NCBI RefSeq assembly: GCF_000807275.1
Contig: NZ_CP009056.1
Coordinates: 1,365,192 to 1,429,191 of the forward strand
Length of the DNA stretch: 64,000 bases
Origin: Frischella perrara
GTDB lineage: Bacteria; Pseudomonadota; Gammaproteobacteria; Enterobacterales; Orbaceae
Direction: 5' to 3'
Part shown: positions 22,007-29,001 of the stretch, piece by piece
Position numbering within the stretch: the stretch's first letter is position 1
Layout of the letters: each line of letters begins with the position of its first letter
Made by a program: the position numbers and the translations under genes
Notes under the pieces: model-generated
What the model saw: the letters and a program-made list of their open reading frames with translations, nothing else
Databases searched by the model: none
What the model was told of the DNA's origin: nothing

Positions 22007-22594
22007 TCATAAATGCGTCACAATGGCGCCCAAAATAAATCCCGTCAATAATATCGCTAGAGTCGGTCTAGTATTAGTTTTGAATAAGCTTTTAGTTTGT
22101 TTAAAGAGACTTTGGTTGTTTAAGTTTTGAAGGTTTGACAACTCTTCAATATAATTTAGGATATTTTGTAATTGAATTTTATTAAGTTGTTTAAGATTAG
22201 ACGTTCCAAATTGCCTTGTTCCATAATAATTCATCTTTTCTTTTATATCAATCCGGTTATCTATTTCGATCAAAATTAAATGAATTAGCATGTTGCAAGT
22301 AGCTTTTTCAGCTGCTACTTCAATTTCATTTATCAAAAATTTTTCGGCAGTAGAATATTGAGATACTGTTATCTCATTGATACTACAAACGCCTAATAGA
22401 GCATGCAATTTAAGCCAAATCTCTCTTGCACTAAATTCACCATATCCTTCAATATCTGAAATTAAGCTATGTAAAGTTCTTCTTTGAGCGGGAACTAATG
22501 GGCGACAATCATTTTCAACACCATTAGTAGTTATATTATAAATATTTCTGCCAGCTATTTGCTCGGCTACATTATCCTCAACTTTTATTATCAT
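22007..22594 (-). CDS. Prophage regulator partner with membrane-anchored C-terminus
   Basis: A 195-residue protein. It starts with EQIAGRNIYNI, a motif that also ends the preceding repressor. Residues about 32-90 (LVPAQRRTLHSLISDIE ... EIWLKLHALLGVCSINEIT) resemble the C-terminal module attached to many phage repressors and antirepressors of Pasteurellaceae and enterics. It ends with a single hydrophobic helix (PTLAILLTGFILGAIVTHL), suggesting membrane attachment. The start overlaps the upstream repressor gene by 17 bases, with GAAGG as ribosome site, so the two are translationally coupled. The function is unknown; it may modulate repressor activity. Confidence 0.6.
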   Translation of the reverse strand: MIIKVEDNVAEQIAGRNIYNITTNGVENDCRPLVPAQRRTLHSLISDIEGYGEFSAREIWLKLHALLGVCSINEITVSQYSTAEKFLINEIEVAAEKATCNMLIHLILIEIDNRIDIKEKMNYYGTRQFGTSNLKQLNKIQLQNILNYIEELSNLQNLNNQSLFKQTKSLFKTNTRPTLAILLTGFILGAIVTHL

Positions 22595-23012
22595 TTTTTA
22601 TTTGCCTTCTTAATGTATAAATATTACCGCCAGCTATTTGTCCATTATGGATACTATTATTAGATATATTAACACCTGTTTTTTGTTGTGCTGTTCCTGC
22701 TGTTAGTGCGCCCAAAGCTGCAGCCTTAACGGCTAAAGGGGAAGAACGAAATAAAAGCAATAGCTCTTGCTCATCGTTTGTTAAATCTAACGTATTTCCC
22801 TCACCAGTAAGTAACCAAGTTGGATCGATATTAAATTTAACCATTAAGATAAAGATGACATTTGCATCAATAACCCTATTCCCTGATTCATATCGAGCAA
22901 TACTCTGTCTATCTAAACCTAATTCTTTCGCAAAAGCTGTTTGTGAAAGGTTACCTCTGACTTTTTTTAACCTTTCACCGACTTGTAATTTATCTAATTC
23001 GATTAAATGCAT
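22578..23012 (-). CDS. XRE-family phage-type repressor
   Basis: About 144 residues. The N-terminal helix-turn-helix (residues about 8-65) reads GERLKKVRGNLSQTAFAKELGLDRQSIARYESG, and is followed by PTWLLTGEG, a typical junction in lambda/Mu-like repressors. There is no S24 peptidase domain; the C-terminus is short and ends with GQIAGGNIY. The frame is open to an ATG at 23039, but that lies inside the operator. The ATG at 23012 has an AGG about nine bases upstream and starts MHLIELDKL, so I choose it. It is divergent from the Ner-like gene across an operator with palindromic ATCCATTTGGAT. Confidence 0.7.
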   Translation of the reverse strand: MHLIELDKLQVGERLKKVRGNLSQTAFAKELGLDRQSIARYESGNRVIDANVIFILMVKFNIDPTWLLTGEGNTLDLTNDEQELLLLFRSSPLAVKAAALGALTAGTAQQKTGVNISNNSIHNGQIAGGNIYTLRRQIKNDNKS

Positions 23013-23052
23013 CCAAAAACACCTTGACATAGCATCCATTTGGATACAATAT
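23011..23052 (+). promoter_or_regulatory. Early rightward promoter and repressor operator of the Mu-like island
   Basis: TTGACA (23024-23029) with a CAATAT or TACAAT -10 around 23045-23052 points towards the plus-strand early genes. A perfect palindrome ATCCA-TT-TGGAT (23034-23045) occupies the spacer, and a further half-site ATCCA lies at 23011-23015. This is the arrangement expected for repressor control of an early phage promoter. Confidence 0.6.
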
Positions 23053-23105
23053 GCCTATATAAATTATAAATTACTTATTAATAACTAATATTAACGGAGA
23101 ATAAA

Positions 23106-23306
23106 ATGCCAAAAATACTCACTCCAGAACAAGTTAAACAGAAATTCCAACAAAACGGAAAGACCATTAAATCATGGGCAATTGAAAATGGTTACCATCC
23201 TGTCGTTGTTTACAATGTGCTTAACGGCTTGAGCAAAGCTCATCGTGGAAAAACACATGATATTGCAGTTAAACTTGGTCTTAAGCAAACACATAAGTAC
23301 AAGTAA
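23106..23306 (+). CDS. Ner/Cro-like phage DNA-binding protein
   Basis: A 66-residue basic protein with a single helix-turn-helix: GKTIKSWAIENGYHPVVVYNVLNG, followed by a basic segment ending in AVKLGLK. Proteins of this kind sit as the first rightward gene next to the repressor of Mu-like prophages and fill the Ner/Cro role of turning down early transcription. A ribosome site (GGAGAATAAA) precedes the ATG. It is the first gene transcribed from the operator-controlled promoter. Confidence 0.7.
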   Translation: MPKILTPEQVKQKFQQNGKTIKSWAIENGYHPVVVYNVLNGLSKAHRGKTHDIAVKLGLKQTHKYK

Positions 23307-23345
23307 TTGTAACAGTTTTTCGTATACAGCAAAAGGTAGAAAAAT

Positions 23346-23651
23346 ATGAGTGGATCACAAATTTCAACTTCCGGAACAAGAATATTAAAAGTTTTAAAGG
23401 CTTTGAAAGGACATACCTTAACTGGATTATCTAATGGTGAAATTGCCAAAATACTAAACGAATCACCTGTAAATATAACAAGATCGCTTCAAACATTAAT
23501 TGAAGAGGGACTAGTTATTAAACTTGAGAATGGATCATTTGCACATAGTATTCAAATGTTACAAATTGCTCAAGCACATGCGATGCATTTAAATCAAATC
23601 CATAAAAAAATAATTGATATAAATCAAGAAATTATGAATGACGCAAGTTAG
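23346..23651 (+). CDS. IclR-like winged-helix phage regulator
   Basis: A 101-residue protein. Residues about 10-65 form a winged helix of the IclR/MarR type (LSNGEIAKILNESPVNITRSLQTLIEEGLVIKLENGSF). The rest is a short helical tail (AQAHAMHLNQIHKKIIDINQEI) that could mediate dimerisation. Proteins of this type accompany transposition genes in BcepMu-like phages. It overlaps the following ORF by 14 bases if that ORF uses the ATG at 23638. Confidence 0.65.
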   Translation: MSGSQISTSGTRILKVLKALKGHTLTGLSNGEIAKILNESPVNITRSLQTLIEEGLVIKLENGSFAHSIQMLQIAQAHAMHLNQIHKKIIDINQEIMNDAS

Positions 23652-24342
23652 GATCAAGGAAATGTTTATAGCAAGAAATTCATATTCTAAAGCGATCAAA
23701 TCTACAATATTTTATCAGCAAGGAATTAACAAGGTAATGAACACTCTAACCACTTTGGTACCGGCTGCTTATGTTTTTAAGAAAGAATATGTTTATATAA
23801 ATCAATTGGATAAAAATAAAAAGTCGAAAAAAAACATTAACATTTTACTTATTTCTGTAACGAGTTCTATATCTTGGCAATACTTTAGTTTAACGATTAC
23901 TAGACTTAAATTTTCAATTAAAAAGGTATTAGAGGTAATATCTCAAATGGATATTAATCATCGCCAAATAAGTCAAAATGATGGACATTTAAAATTCAAA
24001 AATCCATCATTTTTTAATGTTACTCAATCAAATAGTAATGCATTATTAATTAAATCAGCCTTAGCATTAATCACTAAAAATAATCATGAAAAAGCACTGT
24101 TAATCAAAAAAAAGTACTCTCGCAGATTACAAAAAGAGAAATTAAAACAGAATTGTAGCCTTTTTCAAATTTATATCTTATTAAAATCATTACTTAGAAA
24201 ATTAACAATGCTACAGCAAATTATAAATGTGAGCGCTATGAATATGAGAAAAATTTATCGTTTATTTTGGATAGTTTTCACAATCAATATAGAAACTAAT
24301 GCCGTCATCAATAGTAATGTTATGACCACTAATACTAAATAG
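23638..24342 (+). CDS. Unknown protein in the transposase position of the Mu-like island (ORF 1)
   Basis: A 234-residue product (226 if it begins at the ATG at 23662). I recognise no family. It is rich in Lys, Asn, Ile and Ser, with an amphipathic helical segment (about 145-195, LALITKNNHEKALLIKKKYSRRLQKEK) and a hydrophobic stretch near 205-220 (IYRLFWIVFTINI). No DDE or DNA-binding motif is evident. In Mu-like phages the large transposase gene A normally occupies this slot between regulators and the MuB-like ATPase. Its AT content is higher than that of the flanking genes, so it may be an insertion, or an extremely diverged or decayed remnant. Confidence 0.45.
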   Translation: MTQVRIKEMFIARNSYSKAIKSTIFYQQGINKVMNTLTTLVPAAYVFKKEYVYINQLDKNKKSKKNINILLISVTSSISWQYFSLTITRLKFSIKKVLEVISQMDINHRQISQNDGHLKFKNPSFFNVTQSNSNALLIKSALALITKNNHEKALLIKKKYSRRLQKEKLKQNCSLFQIYILLKSLLRKLTMLQQIINVSAMNMRKIYRLFWIVFTINIETNAVINSNVMTTNTK

Positions 24343-24360
24343 TAAGAATCGGTGATTAAA

Positions 24361-25071
24361 ATGATTATGTTTACTATTAATAAATTTTTAATGACATTTA
24401 CAGCTTTATTTAATCAAATTATTGATAGTCAATTTGGTTTCATTTTTGCATTAACACGAACACAAAAAACAAAGTATTTATATTATTTAAATCATGTAAT
24501 TAGCAAATTAATTATTGACGATTATCTTATCTCAACAAACATTTTTACCTTTAATAACAATTGTTTACCTTCTGTTATCAACAAGGCTGATCATTTTGAC
24601 CACATTAATTTGCAAGCAGATTTATATATTATTGATAAAAAAAATGAATCTAAAAAGAAGAAAAAATCCAAAACGCTAACGCTGTTTACGATCATGGATC
24701 AAATAATTTTTAGGCAAGCCAATAAACCATTTTTATTAATCTATAATTTATATAACCACCTAATATATAATTTTTCTGTTATTTATCATCTTGATAATTT
24801 AGAAAATCATTATAAATGTAATGATTTTCATTCATTAAAGTCTTTCAAATCTATTTTTACAATTTTTTCTATCCATAGCGACACACTAAAAATAATTAAT
24901 ACACAAAAAAAGAATTTAGCCATTGAAAAAAATCATTGGTTAAACAATCGTTGGTTAAACAATCGTTATAAAAATGATATCCAAGGATTAGAAGATAATA
25001 GCTTGAATAAATTAAATAAAAAAACTATTACAATCGAAAACGGAACAACCAGATTAAGGAGCGTCAAATAA
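24361..25071 (+). CDS. Unknown protein in the transposase position of the Mu-like island (ORF 2)
   Basis: About 236 residues, starting from the ATG at 24361 (a GTG nine bases earlier is also in frame). It is dominated by Phe, Ile, Leu, Asn and Lys, with a lysine cluster KKNESKKKKKSK near residue 100 and a repeated WLNNR encoded by an exact 15-base tandem duplication. No family, signal peptide or catalytic motif is recognised. Its stop overlaps the start of the ATPase gene by one base (TAATG), and an AAGGAG for that gene lies inside it, so it is in the same early operon and is probably translated. Confidence 0.45.
   Translation: MIMFTINKFLMTFTALFNQIIDSQFGFIFALTRTQKTKYLYYLNHVISKLIIDDYLISTNIFTFNNNCLPSVINKADHFDHINLQADLYIIDKKNESKKKKKSKTLTLFTIMDQIIFRQANKPFLLIYNLYNHLIYNFSVIYHLDNLENHYKCNDFHSLKSFKSIFTIFSIHSDTLKIINTQKKNLAIEKNHWLNNRWLNNRYKNDIQGLEDNSLNKLNKKTITIENGTTRLRSVK
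24936..24965 (+). repeat. 15-base perfect tandem duplication inside ORF 2
   Basis: TTGGTTAAACAATCG occurs twice in direct succession (24936-24950 and 24951-24965). It adds five codons in frame (WLNNR twice), which implies the frame was kept after the duplication. Confidence 0.85.
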
Positions 25072-26309
25072 TGCTAAAATTAAAAAGAGTTATGAAGCAA
25101 TTCAATATTACCCAAGCGCAATTAGCAAAGCACATTGAATACAAAGGCAATAGCATTAGCCAAGCCGTGATTAATTTGATTGTTAATCGTGATATATGGC
25201 CACGTTCAATTTCTCGTAATCAACTTGAACAACAGATTAAGAAAGCACTAATTAAGTTAGATGTCGAAAATCACTATTTAACTGATATTTTCGAACCAGA
25301 TTCGGGGGTTGAAAACGATTTAGTCAATACACCTCCACCTTTGAGTTTAACGAGATCATTAAATCAGGAATCGATTTATAGGTTATTAAGAAAACAGAAA
25401 ATTAGTCAAGAAACGCAAACATATTTTAATATACCGCGCGATCCATTCACCAACGAAATAACGCAAAATATTGATGTCTATTTGTCAGATGATATTCGTA
25501 ACGTGCGGGATTCAATGCGTCTAACGGCAAAAAATGGTGGAATGCTAGCTGTAATCGGTGAGTCAGGTAGCGGTAAATCGGTTTTATATCAAGATTTAAT
25601 TAATTGGATTAACGTAAAAAATGAGCCGATTACTGTCATTGCTCCTTATATTTTGGGATTAACGGATAATGAACTCAAAGAAAACACTCTCAATAGTACA
25701 GATATGAGTGTTGCTATTATCCGTGCCATTAATCCACATATAAAACCGAGTCTTAATCCTGAGGAATGTGCTAGACAAATGTATGAACTACTTAAGAATA
25801 GTGCACTTACCGGTCGTAAACATTTATTGATTATCGAAGAAGCTCATCAATTATCAATTTCTATGCTTAGGCAGTTAAAACATTTCTATGAGTTGCAGGA
25901 AGGATTCAAAAAATTATTATCGATTATTTTAATTGGTCAATTAGAATTACAAGCCAAACTTTCAGAAAGTAATCCTATTTTACGAGAATTAATACAACGC
26001 TGTGAAATCGCCAAATTAAAACCACTTGATTTAAAAATTGAAGACTATATTAAACACAAATTCGCGCGAATAGATATGGATTATATAACATTATTTGATT
26101 CCTCAGCATTTGATGAAATTATGAATCGTTTTCGTATTGTTTCTAATAATGGTGATATCAAATATGTTCATTCTTTATGTTATCCCTTAGCTGTAAATAA
26201 TCTGATATCCAATGCCTTGAATACCGCCACACGTCTAGGAGCTCAGAAAATAACCAGAGAAATCATTATTGAGTGTATTAAGGAATATGGAGGAGTGAAT
26301 GAATATTAA
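25071..26309 (+). CDS. MuB-like transposition ATPase (AAA+ with N-terminal HTH)
   Basis: A 412-residue AAA+ ATPase of the kind encoded beside the transposase in BcepMu-like phages and related to MuB/TnsC/ExeA. A small N-terminal helix-turn-helix (about 10-60, NITQAQLAKHI) is followed by an FNIPRDPFTNE linker, Walker A GESGSGKS (163-170), Walker B LLIIEEAH (252-259) and an arginine-bearing RELIQRCE sensor region. In Mu, MuB selects target DNA and delivers it to the transposase. AAGGAG lies eleven bases upstream of the start. No transposase gene accompanies it here, so it may be an orphan or serve another purpose. Confidence 0.8.
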   Translation: MLKLKRVMKQFNITQAQLAKHIEYKGNSISQAVINLIVNRDIWPRSISRNQLEQQIKKALIKLDVENHYLTDIFEPDSGVENDLVNTPPPLSLTRSLNQESIYRLLRKQKISQETQTYFNIPRDPFTNEITQNIDVYLSDDIRNVRDSMRLTAKNGGMLAVIGESGSGKSVLYQDLINWINVKNEPITVIAPYILGLTDNELKENTLNSTDMSVAIIRAINPHIKPSLNPEECARQMYELLKNSALTGRKHLLIIEEAHQLSISMLRQLKHFYELQEGFKKLLSIILIGQLELQAKLSESNPILRELIQRCEIAKLKPLDLKIEDYIKHKFARIDMDYITLFDSSAFDEIMNRFRIVSNNGDIKYVHSLCYPLAVNNLISNALNTATRLGAQKITREIIIECIKEYGGVNEY

Positions 26310-26568
26310 CCACCGCGTCCATAATAGTATTAATGCCATCAATCAGGCTGTTAAGTTATTATCACGTGAAGGTTTTATCATCATTGGTTTTTACCATGAT
26401 TCACAATCTAAACCAACAGTTGAGATTGATTATGCTCCAAAATGTAATACTTATATTACTATTGGACAAGCCATTTATTATCGCCATGAAGGTTATTATC
26501 GATTTGGACAATTTGAATTAGAAGGTTGCCGAATAATTTGGAAAGAACGTAATATTCGTCGTTCATAA
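26299..26568 (+). CDS. Small phage-island protein of unknown function
   Basis: An 89-residue protein that starts inside the last codons of the ATPase gene (11-base overlap, GGAGGAGTG as ribosome site), so expression is coupled. It has an early helix (INAINQAVKLLSREGF) and a beta-rich remainder with many aromatic residues (IYYRHEGYYRFGQFELEGCRIIW). Similar short genes follow the MuB gene in Mu-like prophages. I cannot assign a function. Confidence 0.6.
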   Translation: MNINHRVHNSINAINQAVKLLSREGFIIIGFYHDSQSKPTVEIDYAPKCNTYITIGQAIYYRHEGYYRFGQFELEGCRIIWKERNIRRS

Positions 26569-26580
26569 TAAAAATAACAA

Positions 26581-26634
26581 GGCGATTTAGTAACATTGAT
26601 TATAAATATAAAATAAATTTTACTGTAAATCGCC
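26581..26634 (+). repeat. Long hairpin between the small gene and mor
   Basis: GGCGATTTA (26581-26589) pairs with TAAATCGCC (26626-26634), with a 36-base AT-rich loop. It lies 12 bases after a stop codon and is followed by ATTAAATTTTC. It may be a terminator dividing early genes from the Mor-like gene, or an operator. Confidence 0.4.
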
Positions 26635-26716
26635 ATTAAATTTTCAGCTACAACACTTAAGTACTACAAAAACATATCAAACTTAGTAACCTAATATATT
26701 TTAAAAGGAGAATTTT

Positions 26717-27049
26717 ATGGCTAAATCTGCAATGTCAATTAAACGTCACCATTTATTAACTCATATTGCCTTATCTGTTACTAATCAAGCCCTTGACTTT
26801 GGTCTAAGTCAAGAAGTTGCTTCGCAATTAGGTGATAACGTGGCAAATACTATTTCAGAACTATTCGGTGGTCAAAATTTTACTTTTCCACGTGATCATA
26901 TTTTTAAATTAAATCAACGAGATCTCGAAATATATGCTGAATTTAGAGGAAATAACTACAATGAACTGAGTAATAAATATAACATGACTGAAAGGGGAAT
27001 AAGAAAAGTTATCGATCGTATTCACAAACGTCAATTAAATGAAAAATAA
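26717..27049 (+). CDS. Mor/C-family phage transcription activator
   Basis: A 110-residue member of the Mor transcription activator family, which turns on middle and late genes in Mu. The family pattern is clear: ELFGGQNFTFPRDHI, then DLEIYAEFRGNNYNELSNKYNMTERGIRKVIDRI as the C-terminal helix-turn-helix. A strong AAAGGAG precedes the ATG. It is the last gene of the Mu-like block; no head, tail or lysis gene follows, so the middle/late operon it would activate is absent from this locus. Confidence 0.82.
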   Translation: MAKSAMSIKRHHLLTHIALSVTNQALDFGLSQEVASQLGDNVANTISELFGGQNFTFPRDHIFKLNQRDLEIYAEFRGNNYNELSNKYNMTERGIRKVIDRIHKRQLNEK

Positions 27050-27126
27050 TTATGATTCTAAATTGCAATCTATGTGGTTAATACTTGATTAAATATCGCA
27101 ATTTAATAATTTTTGTTAATTAGACT

Positions 27127-27309
27127 ATGATTGGTCATTCACTTCTTGGGTTATTGATTCCTCCCAATAATAAAGGTAAAACCCATTATCTGTTACATTT
27201 TTAGAAATACATTACAAATAATACCCGTTATGCTCTTGATCAATTCATTGATTTAATTGAACAAGAGCTTAAGCCAGTGAAACTATTTTTCTCCCGAGAG
27301 CTGTTTTGA
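27127..27309 (+). pseudogene. Decayed gene fragment, possibly a LysR-type regulator C-terminus
   Basis: An open frame from the ATG at 27127 to TGA at 27307, broken by one TAG at 27202. Its second half reads RYALDQFIDLIEQELKP, resembling the last helix of LysR-type effector domains, and the first half reads LLIPPNNKGKTHYLL, close to the IPP...YP region before it. It overlaps the 3' end of proC on the opposite strand. The family call is tentative. Confidence 0.35.
27232..27268 (-). terminator. Hairpin downstream of proC
   Basis: GCTCTTG-A-TCAATT pairs with AATTGA-A-CAAGAGC (27232-27245 and 27255-27268), a 13-pair stem with one mismatch, 15 bases after the proC stop on the minus strand. There is no long T run. 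It coincides with the coding debris on the other strand. Confidence 0.45.
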
Positions 27310-28095
27310 GCGATTTACACATGCTTCAACCGCATTCATTATCGCTGCTCTGAAGTTATTTTGTTCAAGTGTTTGAACGCCTTCAATAGTAATACCGCCT
27401 GGTGAACATACCATATCTTTTAGTTCACCTGGGTGTTTATTTGTTTCTAACATCAGTTTAGCTGATCCCATAACTGTCTGAGCTGCAAATTTATAGGCTT
27501 GTTTACGTGTCATCCCCCCTTTTACTGCACCATCCGCTAGAGCTTCAATAAACATAAAGACAAAAGCAGGACCACTTCCACCAACGCCTGTTGCTGAATG
27601 GACTAACGATTCTGGTATAACTTCGGTTAATCCAATACAATTTAATAAACCTCTAACCGTAAGAAGCTCTTCGGGACTAACTTCCGTATTAGGTGTAAGC
27701 GAACAGATAGCTGAATTAACTAAAGCCGGTGTATTAGGCATAACTCTCACAATCTTTTGTTCATAACCAATGATAGCTTCGATCATTTTTATAGTCACAC
27801 CTGCGACAACAGACACAACAACAGTAGATTTTTTAAGTTCTTTTTGAATTTCAGCTAAAACTTCATTAATATTCTGTGGTTTAACAGCAATAAAAACGAT
27901 ATCAGACTCTTTTGCTACTTCTTTTGCTGATGCTAAAACATTTAAATCATAACTCTCTTTTAATTTTTCACCATTCTCAGGATGAATATCATAAACATTG
28001 ATTTGAGAAGCCGGAATAAATTGGCTGGCAATAATTCCATGTAAAATCGCACACCCCATATTTCCTAGCCCAATAAATCCAATACGTTGTTCCAT
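27283..28095 (-). CDS. proC: Pyrroline-5-carboxylate reductase
   Basis: Last step of proline synthesis, an NAD(P)H-dependent cytoplasmic reductase. It has 270 residues (E. coli 269). The N-terminal Rossmann motif GFIGLGNMGCAIL, AVKPQN, MPNTPALVN, the GSGPAFVFMFIEA dimerisation helix and DMVCSPGGITIEGVQ near the C-terminus are all present. GAGGA lies seven bases before the ATG. In E. coli proC is close to yggS/yggT; here it is separate. Confidence 0.97.
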   Translation of the reverse strand: MEQRIGFIGLGNMGCAILHGIIASQFIPASQINVYDIHPENGEKLKESYDLNVLASAKEVAKESDIVFIAVKPQNINEVLAEIQKELKKSTVVVSVVAGVTIKMIEAIIGYEQKIVRVMPNTPALVNSAICSLTPNTEVSPEELLTVRGLLNCIGLTEVIPESLVHSATGVGGSGPAFVFMFIEALADGAVKGGMTRKQAYKFAAQTVMGSAKLMLETNKHPGELKDMVCSPGGITIEGVQTLEQNNFRAAIMNAVEACVNRSKQLSGEK

Positions 28096-28305
28096 GAGGT
28101 TCCTCTTTGATTATTAAATAGATTTGTGTAAAAGTTATATAACGATTCAGGATAAATAGCAAAAGATATTTTAAACAATATATTTTGCATTTTGATATCA
28201 ACGAAATATCAAGCTTAATAAATTATCTTTAATATTGATTATAAATATCCTTCAAACTTTGCCATTAATGACTTCAAAATACAACTTTATGTTATTCGTT
28301 TTGGA

Positions 28306-29001
28306 TTAGGATTCTATTCCCAAATATTTTGCAATTTCTTGTTGTTGTTTAAGACCTGAGTATGTTCCATCATAGACTATTTGACCATCAAATATAACCA
28401 AACAACGGTTTTGATAACTATTTATATCGTCCAACTGATGAGTTACCATAAGTGTAGTCAACTGGTATTCATGTTGAATTTCATTAAGTAAAATATGCAT
28501 TTCCTTTTTCAATTTTGGATCGAGTGAAGAAAACGGTTCATCTAATAATAGAATTGGTCGTTGCATAAGTAGGCAGCGCCCTATTGCAACGCGTTGGCGT
28601 TGCCCACCCGATAATTGTTGCGGATATTTTGATAAATGATTGGTTAATCCAATTCGTTCTGCAATGGCATCAAGTTTTAAGCGCTGAGTAATATTTAGCT
28701 TCATCGTTGGTGTTAACCCTAGAGCAAGATTTTGTTCAACGGTTAAATGAGTAAACAGATTATTTTCTTGAAACAATATTGCTACGGGTCTTTTAGCTGG
28801 CGATATTTCTGTGTTATTTTTGTTATTTAAGATAATTTGACCATTATCAGGCATGATAAAACCGGCAATGATATTTAATAATGTACTTTTACCTGCTCCA
28901 CTAGGACCTAAAATTGTTACAGTTTCTCCTTTTTTAACCGTAAAATTAAATCTCATTATTTGTTCTTGATAAGCGTAGTTCACATTTTGTAATTCAATCA
29001 T
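28306..29001 (-). CDS. thiQ: Thiamine ABC transporter ATPase ThiQ
   Basis: ATPase that powers thiamine and thiamine-pyrophosphate import through ThiP. It has 231 residues, Walker A GPSGAGKST (32-40), a Q-loop in LFQENNLF, the signature LSGGQRQRVAIGR, Walker B LLLDEP and a switch His in MVTHQ. The short length and FQENNLFTHLTV segment match ThiQ specifically. Its ATG overlaps the thiP stop by four bases (28998-29001). It is the last gene of the riboswitch-controlled thiBPQ operon. Confidence 0.93.
   Translation of the reverse strand: MIELQNVNYAYQEQIMRFNFTVKKGETVTILGPSGAGKSTLLNIIAGFIMPDNGQIILNNKNNTEISPAKRPVAILFQENNLFTHLTVEQNLALGLTPTMKLNITQRLKLDAIAERIGLTNHLSKYPQQLSGGQRQRVAIGRCLLMQRPILLLDEPFSSLDPKLKKEMHILLNEIQHEYQLTTLMVTHQLDDINSYQNRCLVIFDGQIVYDGTYSGLKQQQEIAKYLGIES

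Noticed and set aside
22007-27049. Complete, active Mu-like prophage
   Set aside because: No transposase, no head or tail genes and no recognisable phage ends; the block stops at the Mor-like gene and chromosomal genes follow.
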